From NCBI RefSeq assembly GCF_011320225.1, contig NZ_JAAOEN010000013.1:62001-126000 (forward strand): a DNA stretch of 64,000 nt, read 5' to 3'. The notes under the pieces were generated by a model. It was not told the DNA's origin. It worked only from the letters and a program-made list of their open reading frames with translations, and ran no database searches. The DNA comes from Phytoactinopolyspora limicola (GTDB lineage Bacteria; Actinomycetota; Actinomycetes; Jiangellales; Jiangellaceae). The translations under genes were made by a program, and so were the position numbers. Shown one piece after another: positions 1-8,221 of the stretch. Every line of letters starts with the position of its first letter. The stretch's first letter is position 1.

Positions 1-606
1 CATCCCGTCGATGTTCTCGGCCAGGCTGGTCGGGGCGCTGCGCCGGTTCCACGGCCACCGGGCGGCGACCTCCGGCGACAACCCCTCGGCGGTAAACCAC
101 CCGGTGAGCGGCCAGCGCCCGGTGGACTCCAGGATCTCCCGAATCCCCCGGCGCGGGATCTTCTCCACTGGTTTGCCGAGCAGACAACCGGCCGCTCGGC
201 CGGTCCATGCGCCATGGATCCGGTCGAGCAGGCCTGCCGAGCCGAGCTGGTTGACCGAGCCGAGCTGGTTGACCGAGCCGAGTTGGCTGGCCGAGCCGAG
301 CTGGTTGGCCGGGCCGGCGGGCCGCACACCGAACGCGGGTGCCACGGCCCGAATGGCGTCCAGGTCGGTCGGCTCGGTGGTCTCGATCGGTGCCGGCCGC
401 TGATCGATCTCGTCGAGTATCTCTACCGCCACCTCCCGTTGCTCCGCCGTGCCTGGTGTACTGGACGCACCGGAGTGCAGGGGTTCCGGATGACCGCCGA
501 CCGCCAGCCACCGGTCACGCAGGTCGGCGACGTCGACACCGTCGTCAACAGCCCGGTGCAGCGCATGCCCCACCAGGTCCTCCGGTTGTACCCAGGTCAG
601 TCGCAT
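1..606 (-). CDS. ADP-ribosylglycohydrolase family protein, C-terminus beyond window (paralogue 4)
   Basis: The ATG at 606 is three bases after the stop of the preceding paralogue, and the frame stays open to the window edge (202 codons seen). After about 95 residues of poorly conserved, Gly/Ser-rich N-terminus there is a DraG-type signature, GAWTGRAAGCLLGKPVE, around residues 130-146. This is the GxxxGxxxGxPxE motif in a variant that has Gly-Cys where the metal-binding Gly-Asp usually sits. The family (PF03747) hydrolyses N- or O-ribosyl bonds of ADP-ribose or related compounds using two divalent cations. The N-terminal part contains a short tandem repeat (see 238-309). This is the fourth family member in a row in an operon with a sugar ABC importer. 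The catalytic C-terminal half is not visible, so activity cannot be judged. Confidence 0.8.
   Translation of the reverse strand, partial: MRLTWVQPEDLVGHALHRAVDDGVDVADLRDRWLAVGGHPEPLHSGASSTPGTAEQREVAVEILDEIDQRPAPIETTEPTDLDAIRAVAPAFGVRPAGPANQLGSASQLGSVNQLGSVNQLGSAGLLDRIHGAWTGRAAGCLLGKPVEKIPRRGIREILESTGRWPLTGWFTAEGLSPEVAARWPWNRRSAPTSLAENIDGM
238..309 (-). repeat. 4 x 18-bp in-frame tandem repeat inside the ADP-ribosylglycohydrolase gene
   Basis: Four contiguous 18-bp units encode, in protein order, ANQLGS, ASQLGS, VNQLGS and VNQLGS. The last two units are identical at DNA level and the others differ by a few bases. The repeat lies just before the conserved ADPRH core, so it probably forms a flexible linker whose length can change by slippage. 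Confidence 0.9.
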
Positions 607-609
607 CGG

Positions 610-1779
610 CTACGTCAACCGTCCGAACGCTTCGTCCGCGGCGGCCCGGCGGGTCGTATCGCCGGCTCGGATCTCCAGTGTGATCTCCGCGAGCTGCCGG
701 CCGGGCGTCTCGAGGTCGATCCGGCTGGCCGTGGCCACCTGTTCGGCCCACTCGGTGGGAACCACGGCCAGCCCACCCAACGTTCCCGCGATCGCGCCGG
801 CCATCGAGGCGATCGAGTCGGAGTCGCGACCGTAGTTCACGCCACCGAGCACCGAGTCTCGCCAGTCGCCACCGCTGATTACCAGCATCGCCAGCGCCAC
901 CGGTAGTTCCTCGATGCTGTGCAGCCGGCTGGGGCGGCGTGCGCCGAGGCCTTGGTCGCGATAGTCCTCACCGACGGTGTCGTACCCCCGCACGGCCTTG
1001 CGCAGCTGGCCGGACTCGACCGCCTCCGTCCAGTGCCGCGCGCCTGATGCCGCATCGATGACCGCCTCGATCGCCGCCCGAGTCCCGTCTTTGGCCAATC
1101 GCAACGCCGTCGCCACCACGTCGTCGACGGTTGCCCCCGGGCGCGCCGCCGCCGCGATACAGGCCGCCATGACCCCGGCCGCCTCCCGGCCGAACGACGT
1201 TTGGTGCGCTCCGGCCAGATCGATCGCCTCCGCATAAGCCGCATCCGGGTCCGCGGCGTTGACGATCCCCACGGGAGCGATGTACATCGCAGCGCCGCAG
1301 TTCACCGCGTTGCCGACACCGCCCTCCCGCGGGTCGGCATGGGCCCAGTGCAATCGCAGTGCCATATGTTTCTCGGCCAGGAACACCCGCTGCAGGGGTA
1401 ACGCCTCGGCCTCCAACTCCGGAATCCAGCGTTTCTCGCCGATCATCAACGGCACCAGGTGATCAGCCACGTCGTACGCCGTGAGATGCCGCCGGACGCG
1501 TCCGTAGACCTCGACCAGCAAGTGAGTCATCAGGGTGTCGTCGGTGATATGCCCGTCACCCTTGTGGTACGGCGCGATCGGCCGTGCGTTGCGCCAGTCC
1601 TCGTAGTACGGGCCGACAACACCTTCGACCCAGCCGCCCCACCGCTGGCGGATCTGCTCGGGCGACCACCCTTCGGTCGGGCCGCCGAGGGCGTCCCCGA
1701 CCGCCGCGCCGAGCAGGCAACCAACCGCCCGGTCGGCCAGCGGCGTCGGAGTAGAAAGCGGGCTCTCAGGGCCTGTCAC
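610..1779 (-). CDS. ADP-ribosylglycohydrolase family protein (paralogue 3)
   Basis: A 389-residue DraG-family protein. The GTG start at 1779 overlaps the stop of the upstream paralogue as GTGA, implying translational coupling. The frame is open further upstream, but only into the neighbour's coding sequence. All three metal-site motifs are present: AAVGDALGGPTE (residues about 25-36), the TDDT motif (about 79-82) and a C-terminal NYGRDSDSIASMAG segment. An active dinuclear-metal ribosyl-hydrolase is therefore expected. The substrate is unknown; family members remove ADP-ribose from protein side chains or cleave O-acetyl-ADP-ribose, and many bacterial members are uncharacterised. Co-transcription with a sugar-type ABC importer suggests a small imported ribosylated molecule rather than a protein target (inference). 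Confidence 0.85.
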   Translation of the reverse strand: MTGPESPLSTPTPLADRAVGCLLGAAVGDALGGPTEGWSPEQIRQRWGGWVEGVVGPYYEDWRNARPIAPYHKGDGHITDDTLMTHLLVEVYGRVRRHLTAYDVADHLVPLMIGEKRWIPELEAEALPLQRVFLAEKHMALRLHWAHADPREGGVGNAVNCGAAMYIAPVGIVNAADPDAAYAEAIDLAGAHQTSFGREAAGVMAACIAAAARPGATVDDVVATALRLAKDGTRAAIEAVIDAASGARHWTEAVESGQLRKAVRGYDTVGEDYRDQGLGARRPSRLHSIEELPVALAMLVISGGDWRDSVLGGVNYGRDSDSIASMAGAIAGTLGGLAVVPTEWAEQVATASRIDLETPGRQLAEITLEIRAGDTTRRAAADEAFGRLT

Positions 1780-2924
1780 AGATGTTTCCCTTCCTTCACG
1801 ACTGGACCCGTCGCACGATCGAGCAGGTCCATGATGTCCACGCCGGCCAGATCCGGTGCACAGCACCCAGCCAGCACCCGGCAGCGCCCGACCCAGCTCA
1901 CCGGAAACTCCCCGGCTCCCCGCGCGGCCCCGACGAGCGCCCCGGTAAGGGCGGGCGCGCTGTCCGCCAGCGACGGCAGACACGCCGCCGCCGTGATCGC
2001 GTCGATGGGTGGGGTGCCGTGCCGCAGCGTTATGTCGGTGAGGGCGACCGCGATCGCCGCGGTCTGCGCCGCCGCGGTGCCATAGGAGTAGACCCGGTCG
2101 ACCACCTCGTCGAGCAGCGGGATCGCCTCCGCGGGCGACGCTGCCTCCGCGGTCGCCTCGACGGCGCGCCGCACGGTGCGCCCCAGCAAGGTGCCCTCCG
2201 GCACCGCGCTATCGGCGTCTTCCTGGCCTGACATCGCGGATCCGAGCCGATCCAGCCCGCCATCCGTCATCTGGTGCCAGGAAGTACCACCCGCCACCGC
2301 GGCGGCGACGAAGCGGGCCACGAACCGAGCCGCGTCGACGCCGTCGCCGGCGTTGGTGACCTCGGCGTCCCATCCGGCGACCTCGGCGGCTCGGTCGGGG
2401 TCGCCGACGGCCGCACCGACGGCCACCGCCCGTACCGCCGCGGCGTCGTCGAAATGATGGGGGTTGTGCCGTCCGGTGTGCGGTGGCTCGACGCCACCCT
2501 GTAACCCGTCGACGGCGGTTGCGACGCTGATCCGGCCGCGCGGCACGGTTCCCGACGTAGCGGCCACCCGCCATACCTCGTGGACGGCCTCCCGAGTGAC
2601 GTCCCCCATGGTGCTGAGCCAGGTCAGCGTCCAGGCTGCCCACTCGGCATCGTCGCTGGGTCCCAGCCGCAACGGTGTGGGGTCTTGGTTCAGCGCGAAC
2701 GGCACTGGCAACGACGTGACGTCCTGCGTCTCGGCGAAGGTGTCCAGCTCACGCCGGAGCCGGCGGGTCCACGGCGGAAGCAGCCGAGAACGGTGCTGCC
2801 GGGCCGGCCAGCCCGCCGCGTCCCCGATCGCCAGTCCGATCAGCGCGCCGTGCCGCACATCGCGTCCTGCCGCGCGAGCGCTGGAAGCCTCGGGAGGCAG
2901 GACGTTGGGCGAGGGATCGGTCAC
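1776..2924 (-). CDS. ADP-ribosylglycohydrolase-like protein with eroded C-terminal metal motif (paralogue 2)
   Basis: A 382-residue family member. The GTG at 2924 overlaps the stop of the preceding paralogue (GTGA), and its own stop overlaps the next start in the same way. The N-terminal motif GLAIGDAAGWPA is recognisable and a SDDAEWA segment replaces the usual TDDT. Near the C-terminus, where relatives show GRDxDT, this protein has CLPSLADSAPALTGAL, so the Asp-x-Asp-Ser/Thr ligand set looks degraded. It may be a catalytically weak or regulatory subunit paired with the intact paralogues, or it may use a different substrate. Fold assignment is fairly sure; activity is not. Confidence 0.78.
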   Translation of the reverse strand: MTDPSPNVLPPEASSARAAGRDVRHGALIGLAIGDAAGWPARQHRSRLLPPWTRRLRRELDTFAETQDVTSLPVPFALNQDPTPLRLGPSDDAEWAAWTLTWLSTMGDVTREAVHEVWRVAATSGTVPRGRISVATAVDGLQGGVEPPHTGRHNPHHFDDAAAVRAVAVGAAVGDPDRAAEVAGWDAEVTNAGDGVDAARFVARFVAAAVAGGTSWHQMTDGGLDRLGSAMSGQEDADSAVPEGTLLGRTVRRAVEATAEAASPAEAIPLLDEVVDRVYSYGTAAAQTAAIAVALTDITLRHGTPPIDAITAAACLPSLADSAPALTGALVGAARGAGEFPVSWVGRCRVLAGCCAPDLAGVDIMDLLDRATGPVVKEGKHL

Positions 2925-3901
2925 GACGTCGCTCCTACAAGGTGGTCGGCCAGATCCGCCAAGTGCAGACCGGCCACCACGTCGCCGAGGCAGCGGCCGG
3001 TCACCGGGCCGATGTCTACCCACGCAGGGGGGATCGCGGAGTAGCCACCCATGGCGCCGGCCAACGCGCCGGCGATGGCGGCGGTGGTATCCGCATCGCG
3101 GCCCATCGACACTGCCCGTGGCACGGCCACACTGAACTCACCCCCGGCAGCGATGAACGCACCGAACGCGAGCCCGACAGCCTCCGGCCCGAGGTCGGTC
3201 CAGGGGTATCGCGGCGTCACCAGGGTGTCCAGCAGCTTCTCGGCGATTACGGACCAGGCTTGGGATTCACCGGTGTTGCCATGGGCGTGTTCACGGGCTG
3301 TCGCCAAGGCCATCCCGGTCCAGCTGTCGCCCGGCACCGACGCGATCGCGGCGGCGACGACGTCGTCGAGCACGCCACCGGACATCGCCACCGCGACCCC
3401 GGCGGCCACCGCCTGACCGGCGTAGATGCCCTCACCAGCGTGGCTGACGGCACCGTCGACGGCGGCCAGGCGGGCCGCCTCGACTGGGTCACCGGCGGCG
3501 AACACCCCGTGGACGGCCGCCCGCATGGCCAACCCGTCGCTCCACGAGTGCAGGTGGTCACCGCTTGCGGGCGGCCGCAGCCCGGCGCGCAGGTTCTCGA
3601 TAGTGCCAAGTTCGCTGAATCCGGCACCGGGGAATCCCCCGGTGCGCCCGGCGAGATGCTCGATCCACGCGTCGGCCACCGCGGCACTGGTCAGCTGGGA
3701 GCCGTGGTCGATGAGCAACAATGCGCTGAACGCGGCGTACTCGGTGTCGTCGGTGCCCGCCGGGGTGTCGGTGAGAAAACCGGTCACCTCTCCCCAGCGC
3801 TCGGCGATGGCCCCGGCGGTCATGTTCTCCGCCGGGGCGCCCATCGCGTCGCCGACCGCCAAGCCGACCAGGCAGCCCCGCGCCCGTTCCGGAAGGTTCA
3901 C
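2921..3901 (-). CDS. ADP-ribosylglycohydrolase family protein (paralogue 1)
   Basis: A 326-residue DraG-family hydrolase. The GTG start at 3901 overlaps the stop of the binding-protein gene by four bases. The catalytic signatures are intact: GLAVGDAMGAPAE at residues about 13-25, GTDDTEYA near residue 49 and MGRDADTTAAIAGALAGAMG near residue 270. These match the two-metal active site of the family. Being directly coupled to the SBP gene, it is the family member most tightly tied to the importer. The likely role is intracellular cleavage of a ribosyl bond in the imported ligand; this is inferred from context only. Confidence 0.87.
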   Translation of the reverse strand: MNLPERARGCLVGLAVGDAMGAPAENMTAGAIAERWGEVTGFLTDTPAGTDDTEYAAFSALLLIDHGSQLTSAAVADAWIEHLAGRTGGFPGAGFSELGTIENLRAGLRPPASGDHLHSWSDGLAMRAAVHGVFAAGDPVEAARLAAVDGAVSHAGEGIYAGQAVAAGVAVAMSGGVLDDVVAAAIASVPGDSWTGMALATAREHAHGNTGESQAWSVIAEKLLDTLVTPRYPWTDLGPEAVGLAFGAFIAAGGEFSVAVPRAVSMGRDADTTAAIAGALAGAMGGYSAIPPAWVDIGPVTGRCLGDVVAGLHLADLADHLVGATS

Positions 3902-5256
3902 CGGTGGTACCGCTCCAGAATGTTGTTGCCCTCGTCGGTCAGCTTACGGCCCAGCTCTTCGAGCGAGATCTGATCGGCGAAGAACTCCTGCAGTGCCGGG
4001 TTGGCCACCTTGTCCTTCCACTCCTCGAACCCCTTGACGAGCTGGAACGGTGCGATTTCCAGATCGGTCGCCGTCGCGACGGCGACGTCCCAACCGGTTT
4101 CGGGGTCGTTGAGCTCCGGCGCGGTGGCCGCCTCCTGACTGGTCGGCAGCAGCCAGTCGCCGGCGGCCAGCTCAACCTGGTTCTCCGGGTTGAGGAAGTA
4201 CTCGATGAACGCCACCGCCTGCTCCGGGTGCTCGGCGTCGGCGGAGACCGAGATGGTTTGCGCAACCGCACCTTGAGCCGAGCTGTCGCCCACCAACGCG
4301 GGCAGCGTCACCCACTCGAAATCGTCCGGCCCCTGCTCGATCAGCTGCTGGCGCAGCCAGATCGCCCCGGCCAGCATCGCGTACTGCCCGTCGAAGAACG
4401 CCGGCAACGAGTCCGACGCGGACATGCCGAGCCCGTCGGGTGCGGCCGACTCGTCGACGTAAAACATGTCGTGGATCCGCTGCAGAACCTCCCCCTCGGC
4501 CGGACCGAAGACGGCGGTGGCAGCGCCGTCGGGGTCGGTGAAGAAGTCACCACCGAAGTTGCGGGACAGGTTGAGGATCCGGTTGGCCGGCGAACGCAGC
4601 GGGTAGACCACGCCGTACCGGTCGTCGGTAGTCAGGTCCTGAGCCACGGCAGCGAATTCGTCCCACGTCCACGGGTTGTCGACGGTGGGCAACTCGACCC
4701 CCTCGGCGTCGAGGATCTCGGCGTTGGCGAAGATCACCTGCGACTCTTGGAGGAACGGAACACCATAGACGCCGTCGCCGTAGGTCACGGTGTCCCATGC
4801 GCCATCGCGGATATCGGCGACGATGTCGTCGGACAGGTACGGCGCGAGGTCGAGAACGTTTCCGCGGTCGGCGAACTCTTGCAGCGTGGTCGACTCGTAG
4901 TGGAACACGTCCGGCGCGGTGCCGCCCTCGAACGCGGTGAGCAACTGGTCGTTGACGTTGTTCCAATCGCCCTGGAGCAGTTCGACCTGGACATTCGGGT
5001 TCGCTTCGTTCCACGCGTCGACGATCGCCTCGTTCGCCTCGACCGACGCGGTCTGCCAGGCGAGGGTCTGGAATGTGAGGGTGATCGGCTCCGCCGGCTC
5101 CTCCACGTCGCCGGCGTCGTCGCCGTCATCGCCATTGGCCTGAGCAGCGTCCGGCTCGTCGGAACTCCCGGCGTCGTCGCTGCCGCAGCCGGCCAGCAGC
5201 AATGCCGTGGCGGCGGTGCCGGTCGCGGCGAGTCTCCACCAGCTCCTGATGGTCAT
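3898..5256 (-). CDS. ABC importer solute-binding lipoprotein (family 1, sugar type)
   Basis: A 452-residue extracytoplasmic binding protein. It begins with a lipoprotein signal (lipobox LLAGC, Cys about residue 24), followed by an acidic Asp/Gly linker and a family-1 SBP fold (PF01547/PF13416): LTFQTLAWQT after the linker, then GTAPDVFHYESTTLQEFADR and the PFLQESQVIFANAEIL region. It captures a sugar or sugar-like ligand for the two permeases upstream in the operon. The ADP-ribosylglycohydrolase genes follow with a 4-base overlap, so the ligand may carry a ribosyl group. The gap to the preceding permease gene is only 23 bases. Confidence 0.9.
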   Translation of the reverse strand: MTIRSWWRLAATGTAATALLLAGCGSDDAGSSDEPDAAQANGDDGDDAGDVEEPAEPITLTFQTLAWQTASVEANEAIVDAWNEANPNVQVELLQGDWNNVNDQLLTAFEGGTAPDVFHYESTTLQEFADRGNVLDLAPYLSDDIVADIRDGAWDTVTYGDGVYGVPFLQESQVIFANAEILDAEGVELPTVDNPWTWDEFAAVAQDLTTDDRYGVVYPLRSPANRILNLSRNFGGDFFTDPDGAATAVFGPAEGEVLQRIHDMFYVDESAAPDGLGMSASDSLPAFFDGQYAMLAGAIWLRQQLIEQGPDDFEWVTLPALVGDSSAQGAVAQTISVSADAEHPEQAVAFIEYFLNPENQVELAAGDWLLPTSQEAATAPELNDPETGWDVAVATATDLEIAPFQLVKGFEEWKDKVANPALQEFFADQISLEELGRKLTDEGNNILERYHR

Positions 5257-5279
5257 GCTCGTCCTCCTTCGTTGTGGGT

Positions 5280-6116
5280 TTACGACTTGACGGCTCCGCC
5301 CAGCAGACCGCCGGTGAGCCGGCGCTGCATGAAGGCGAAGAAGATCAGGCTGGGAATCGTCGCGACGAGTGATGCGGCGGCGAGTGGCCCGAGCCGGGCC
5401 ACCCCTTCCGCACCGATGAACTTCACCAGCGTCAGCGACAACGTCTGCAAGTCCGGGTCGCGGATCAGGACGAGAGCGAACAGGAACTCGTTCCAGGCGG
5501 ACACGAACGCGAACAGGCCGGCGGCCACCACACCGGGCGCCAGCAGGGGCGCCACGATCTCCCGCAACGTCCGCGCCTTGCTGGCGCCGTCCATCGCGGC
5601 CGCCTCCTCCAGCTCGAACGGGATACTGGCGACGTAGCTACGGAGCATCCACAACGCGAACGGCATACTCCACACCACGTAGACGATGATCAGTCCGAGG
5701 TGGCTGTCGTAGAGGCCGAAGTCCCGGAGCAGCAGGAACAGTGGGATGATCACCAGCACCCAGGGGAAGATCTGGCTCAGCAGTACCCAGACGATGGTCG
5801 CCCGGCTGACCACGGACCGGTAGCGGGCCATGACATACCCGGCCGGGATGGAGAGCAGAACGGTCAGCAACGCCGAGACGCTGGACACGAACGCGGTGTT
5901 GAGGATCGACCGGGCGATCGGCTGTTCCCGGAAGGCCGCCCGAAAATTGTCGAACGTCGGGTTCTCCGGGATGATCGTCGGCTCGATGTACGCGAGTTCC
6001 TGGGGGGTCTTCAGCGACGTCGAAATCAGCCAGAACAGCGGGAAGGCCAGGAATATCAGGTAGGCCAGCAAAGCCACGTACCTGAGGGTGCTGGCCACGG
6101 GGCGGGACCGGTCCAT
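5280..6116 (-). CDS. ABC sugar importer permease, MalG type
   Basis: A 278-residue inner-membrane permease (binding-protein-dependent transport family, PF00528) with about six hydrophobic segments. The cytoplasmic EAA loop reads ELEEAAAMDGASKARTLREI, the coupling helix for the ATPase. The start ATG immediately follows the stop of the partner permease with no intervening base. Together they form the transmembrane channel of the importer. No ATPase is encoded in this operon, so a shared MsiK/UgpC-type ATPase must energise it; one such gene lies at 37280 in this window (candidate partner, inference). Confidence 0.92.
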   Translation of the reverse strand: MDRSRPVASTLRYVALLAYLIFLAFPLFWLISTSLKTPQELAYIEPTIIPENPTFDNFRAAFREQPIARSILNTAFVSSVSALLTVLLSIPAGYVMARYRSVVSRATIVWVLLSQIFPWVLVIIPLFLLLRDFGLYDSHLGLIIVYVVWSMPFALWMLRSYVASIPFELEEAAAMDGASKARTLREIVAPLLAPGVVAAGLFAFVSAWNEFLFALVLIRDPDLQTLSLTLVKFIGAEGVARLGPLAAASLVATIPSLIFFAFMQRRLTGGLLGGAVKS

Positions 6117-7052
6117 CTACGTCGCCTCCCGCATCCGCCGGATCAGGTACACGGCGACGAACACCGAGATGACCAGCACCATCGCGTTGCCGAGCGCCGC
6201 CGCGTACCCGTAGTTGCCGTAGCGGAAGGCTTCCTCGTACGCGAACAGCAGCGGCAGCCGGGTCGCACCGCCGGGGCCACCTTCGGTCAACACGTACACC
6301 AGGCCGAACGAGTTGAAGTTCCAGATGAAATCCAGCGTCGTCATGGCCGTGACCACGGGCGCGATGGCCGGCCAGGTGACGTTGCGGAACCGCTGCCACG
6401 TGCCGGCACCGTCCATCGACGCGGCTTCGTGCAGCTCTCTGGACACACTCTGCAGGCCGGCCAGCAGCACCACGGTGGTCTGCGGCATCCCGGCCCACAC
6501 CCCGACGAGGATCACGGCGGGCAGAGCGTACGAGAACGACGAGAGCCAGTCGATGTTCTGGTCGATGATGCCGGCGTCCTTGAGCACACTGTTGGCCAGC
6601 CCCGCGTTGGGGTGATACACGAGACGCCACATGATGCCGATGACCACCGGCGGCATCGCCCAGGGCACCAGGGCCAGCGTGCGGGCCAACCAGCGCAGCC
6701 GCATCTTCTGGTTGAGCAACAGCGCGAGGCCGAGGCTGGCGAAGAACTGCAGGATGGTGACCGAGAACGCCCAGATGAGTCCGACCCGGAAGGAGTCCCA
6801 GAAGTAGGTGTCACCCAGCAGTTGCCGATAGTTGTCGAACCCGGTGAACGTGGTTTCGGTGTTGCGGCCGGCCTGGGCGTCGGTGAAGCCGAGGTAGATA
6901 CCCCGCAGCAGCGGATAGACACTGAACAGGACGACGGGGATCAGCGCCGGCACGGCCAACAGGAGACCGTCGCGGTCCAGGCCGAGGTAGGTGCGGCGCG
7001 GACGCGGCTGTTGTTGGACCCGTGGCCCCCGGGGTGGTGCGAGCAGCTTCAT
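6117..7052 (-). CDS. ABC sugar importer permease, MalF type
   Basis: A 311-residue permease with an N-terminal basic tail (PRGPRVQQQPRPRRTYLG), a first membrane helix at about 30-50, then five further helices. The EAA-loop equivalent is ELHEAASMDGAGTWQRFRNV. The start ATG at 7052 overlaps the LacI stop (ATGA), so the regulator, both permeases, the SBP and the hydrolases are read as one transcript. It pairs with the adjacent MalG-type subunit. Confidence 0.92.
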   Translation of the reverse strand: MKLLAPPRGPRVQQQPRPRRTYLGLDRDGLLLAVPALIPVVLFSVYPLLRGIYLGFTDAQAGRNTETTFTGFDNYRQLLGDTYFWDSFRVGLIWAFSVTILQFFASLGLALLLNQKMRLRWLARTLALVPWAMPPVVIGIMWRLVYHPNAGLANSVLKDAGIIDQNIDWLSSFSYALPAVILVGVWAGMPQTTVVLLAGLQSVSRELHEAASMDGAGTWQRFRNVTWPAIAPVVTAMTTLDFIWNFNSFGLVYVLTEGGPGGATRLPLLFAYEEAFRYGNYGYAAALGNAMVLVISVFVAVYLIRRMREAT

Positions 7053-8059
7053 GCGGCCACTCCCCGAGTGCTCTCCCGCACGGTGAGCGCTGGTGGCACG
7101 GTTTCGCGGCGGGCCGCACCGGGTTCGCCTCGTAGTCGCGCCAGCAACATGTCCGCTGCCAACCCGCCCCGCTCGCGCGAGCCCAAGGACACACTCGTCA
7201 GCGGCGGGAAGCTGGTGGCCGCGAGGATGGTGTCGTCCATCCCCACCACCTGGACGTCGTCCGGGACCGAACGCCCGGCCGAGCGCAACGCATGCATCGC
7301 GCCGATGGCGATGAGGTCGTTCGCGCCGAAGATCGCGTCGACATCGGCCCGGTCCAGCAGCCGGGCGGCGGCTTCCCGGCCGGCGTCGACCTGGAAGTCG
7401 GCGAACTCGACCAGCGTCTCGTCTACGGGGAGGTCACACGCGGCCAGCCCCTCCAGATATCCGGCGTGCCGGGCCTGACCGGGCACGGTGTCCGCCGGGC
7501 CGTTGACAAGCGCGATGCGCCGCGCACCAGCGGCATACAGGTGTTCCACGGCCAGCCGGGCGCCGAGCCGAGAGTCCGTGCGGACGTTGTCGACGTCGAC
7601 CCCTGCCGGCAACTGTCCGATAACCACGACGGGGACGGCTGGTGCACGCAGCGCGGCGATATGTCGCTCGGTGATCCGGATCGGGCACAAGACGAGACCG
7701 TCGACGTATTTCTGCGCCAGGCTTTCGAGCACCTCGATCTCGTCCTGGACGTCGGCCCCGGTGGCGTGCAGGAGCAGGCGGTATCCGTCCTCACGCAGCC
7801 GTGGCTGGATCTCGCGGACCATGGCGAGGTAGGCGGCGTTGCCGATGTCTTCCATGGCGAAGGCGATCTGACCCGTCTGCTGGGTTTTCAACGACTGCGC
7901 CACCGCACTCGGTACGTAGCCGACCTCGTCGACCGCAGCCTTGACGCGGGCGACCATCTCTGGATTCGACGTCTGACCGTTCAGCGCCCTCGACACCGAT
8001 GAGATCGACACCCCGGCCGCACGGGCGACCTCGTGAATCGTCGGTCTGGGTGCCGCCAT
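7049..8059 (-). CDS. LacI-family transcriptional regulator of the ABC/ADP-ribosylglycohydrolase operon
   Basis: A 336-residue repressor. The N-terminal helix-turn-helix (TIHEVARAAGVSISSVSRAL, residues 7-26) is followed by the hinge and a periplasmic-binding-protein-like effector domain. The ATG at 8059 has a GAGGAG ribosome-binding site 7 bases upstream. As first gene of the operon it is probably autoregulatory. Two palindromes of LacI-operator type (8071-8086 and 8109-8120) lie immediately upstream, the nearer one next to the ribosome-binding site. The effector is presumably the imported ligand or its hydrolysis product. Confidence 0.93.
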   Translation of the reverse strand: MAAPRPTIHEVARAAGVSISSVSRALNGQTSNPEMVARVKAAVDEVGYVPSAVAQSLKTQQTGQIAFAMEDIGNAAYLAMVREIQPRLREDGYRLLLHATGADVQDEIEVLESLAQKYVDGLVLCPIRITERHIAALRAPAVPVVVIGQLPAGVDVDNVRTDSRLGARLAVEHLYAAGARRIALVNGPADTVPGQARHAGYLEGLAACDLPVDETLVEFADFQVDAGREAAARLLDRADVDAIFGANDLIAIGAMHALRSAGRSVPDDVQVVGMDDTILAATSFPPLTSVSLGSRERGGLAADMLLARLRGEPGAARRETVPPALTVRESTRGVAA

Positions 8060-8070
8060 GGGTCAACTCC

Positions 8071-8086
8071 TCGGAATCGTTTCCGA
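8071..8086. promoter_or_regulatory. LacI-type operator 1
   Basis: TCGGAATCGTTTCCGA has perfect 6-bp arms (TCGGAA/TTCCGA) around a TCGT centre. It resembles the GAAACGTTTC-like operators of the LacI family and sits 12-27 bases before the LacI start codon. Confidence 0.75.
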
Positions 8087-8108
8087 CACGGGCCTGAAGA
8101 GTCCGGAA

Positions 8109-8120
8109 GGAAACGTTTCC
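8109..8120. promoter_or_regulatory. LacI-type operator 2 (perfect palindrome)
   Basis: GGAAACGTTTCC is a perfect 12-bp palindrome with the central CG typical of LacI/GalR operators. It is 38 bp from operator 1, so the pair could support cooperative or looped repression of the operon that starts at 8059. Confidence 0.82.
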
Positions 8121-8221
8121 GGATGCGCACCATTCAAGGATGCGCGACATACAACTGTCAACCCACCGTCATCGAACCGTCATCTGGCCGAGCCGCACCG
8201 GCCAGCCCCCTCGGCCACCCG

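Noticed and set aside
3904-7478. Two long plus-strand frames (577 and 592 codons) opposite the SBP and permease genes.
   Set aside because: Antisense to well-supported ABC genes; the translations are low-complexity Arg/Gly/Val/Pro strings with no domain.
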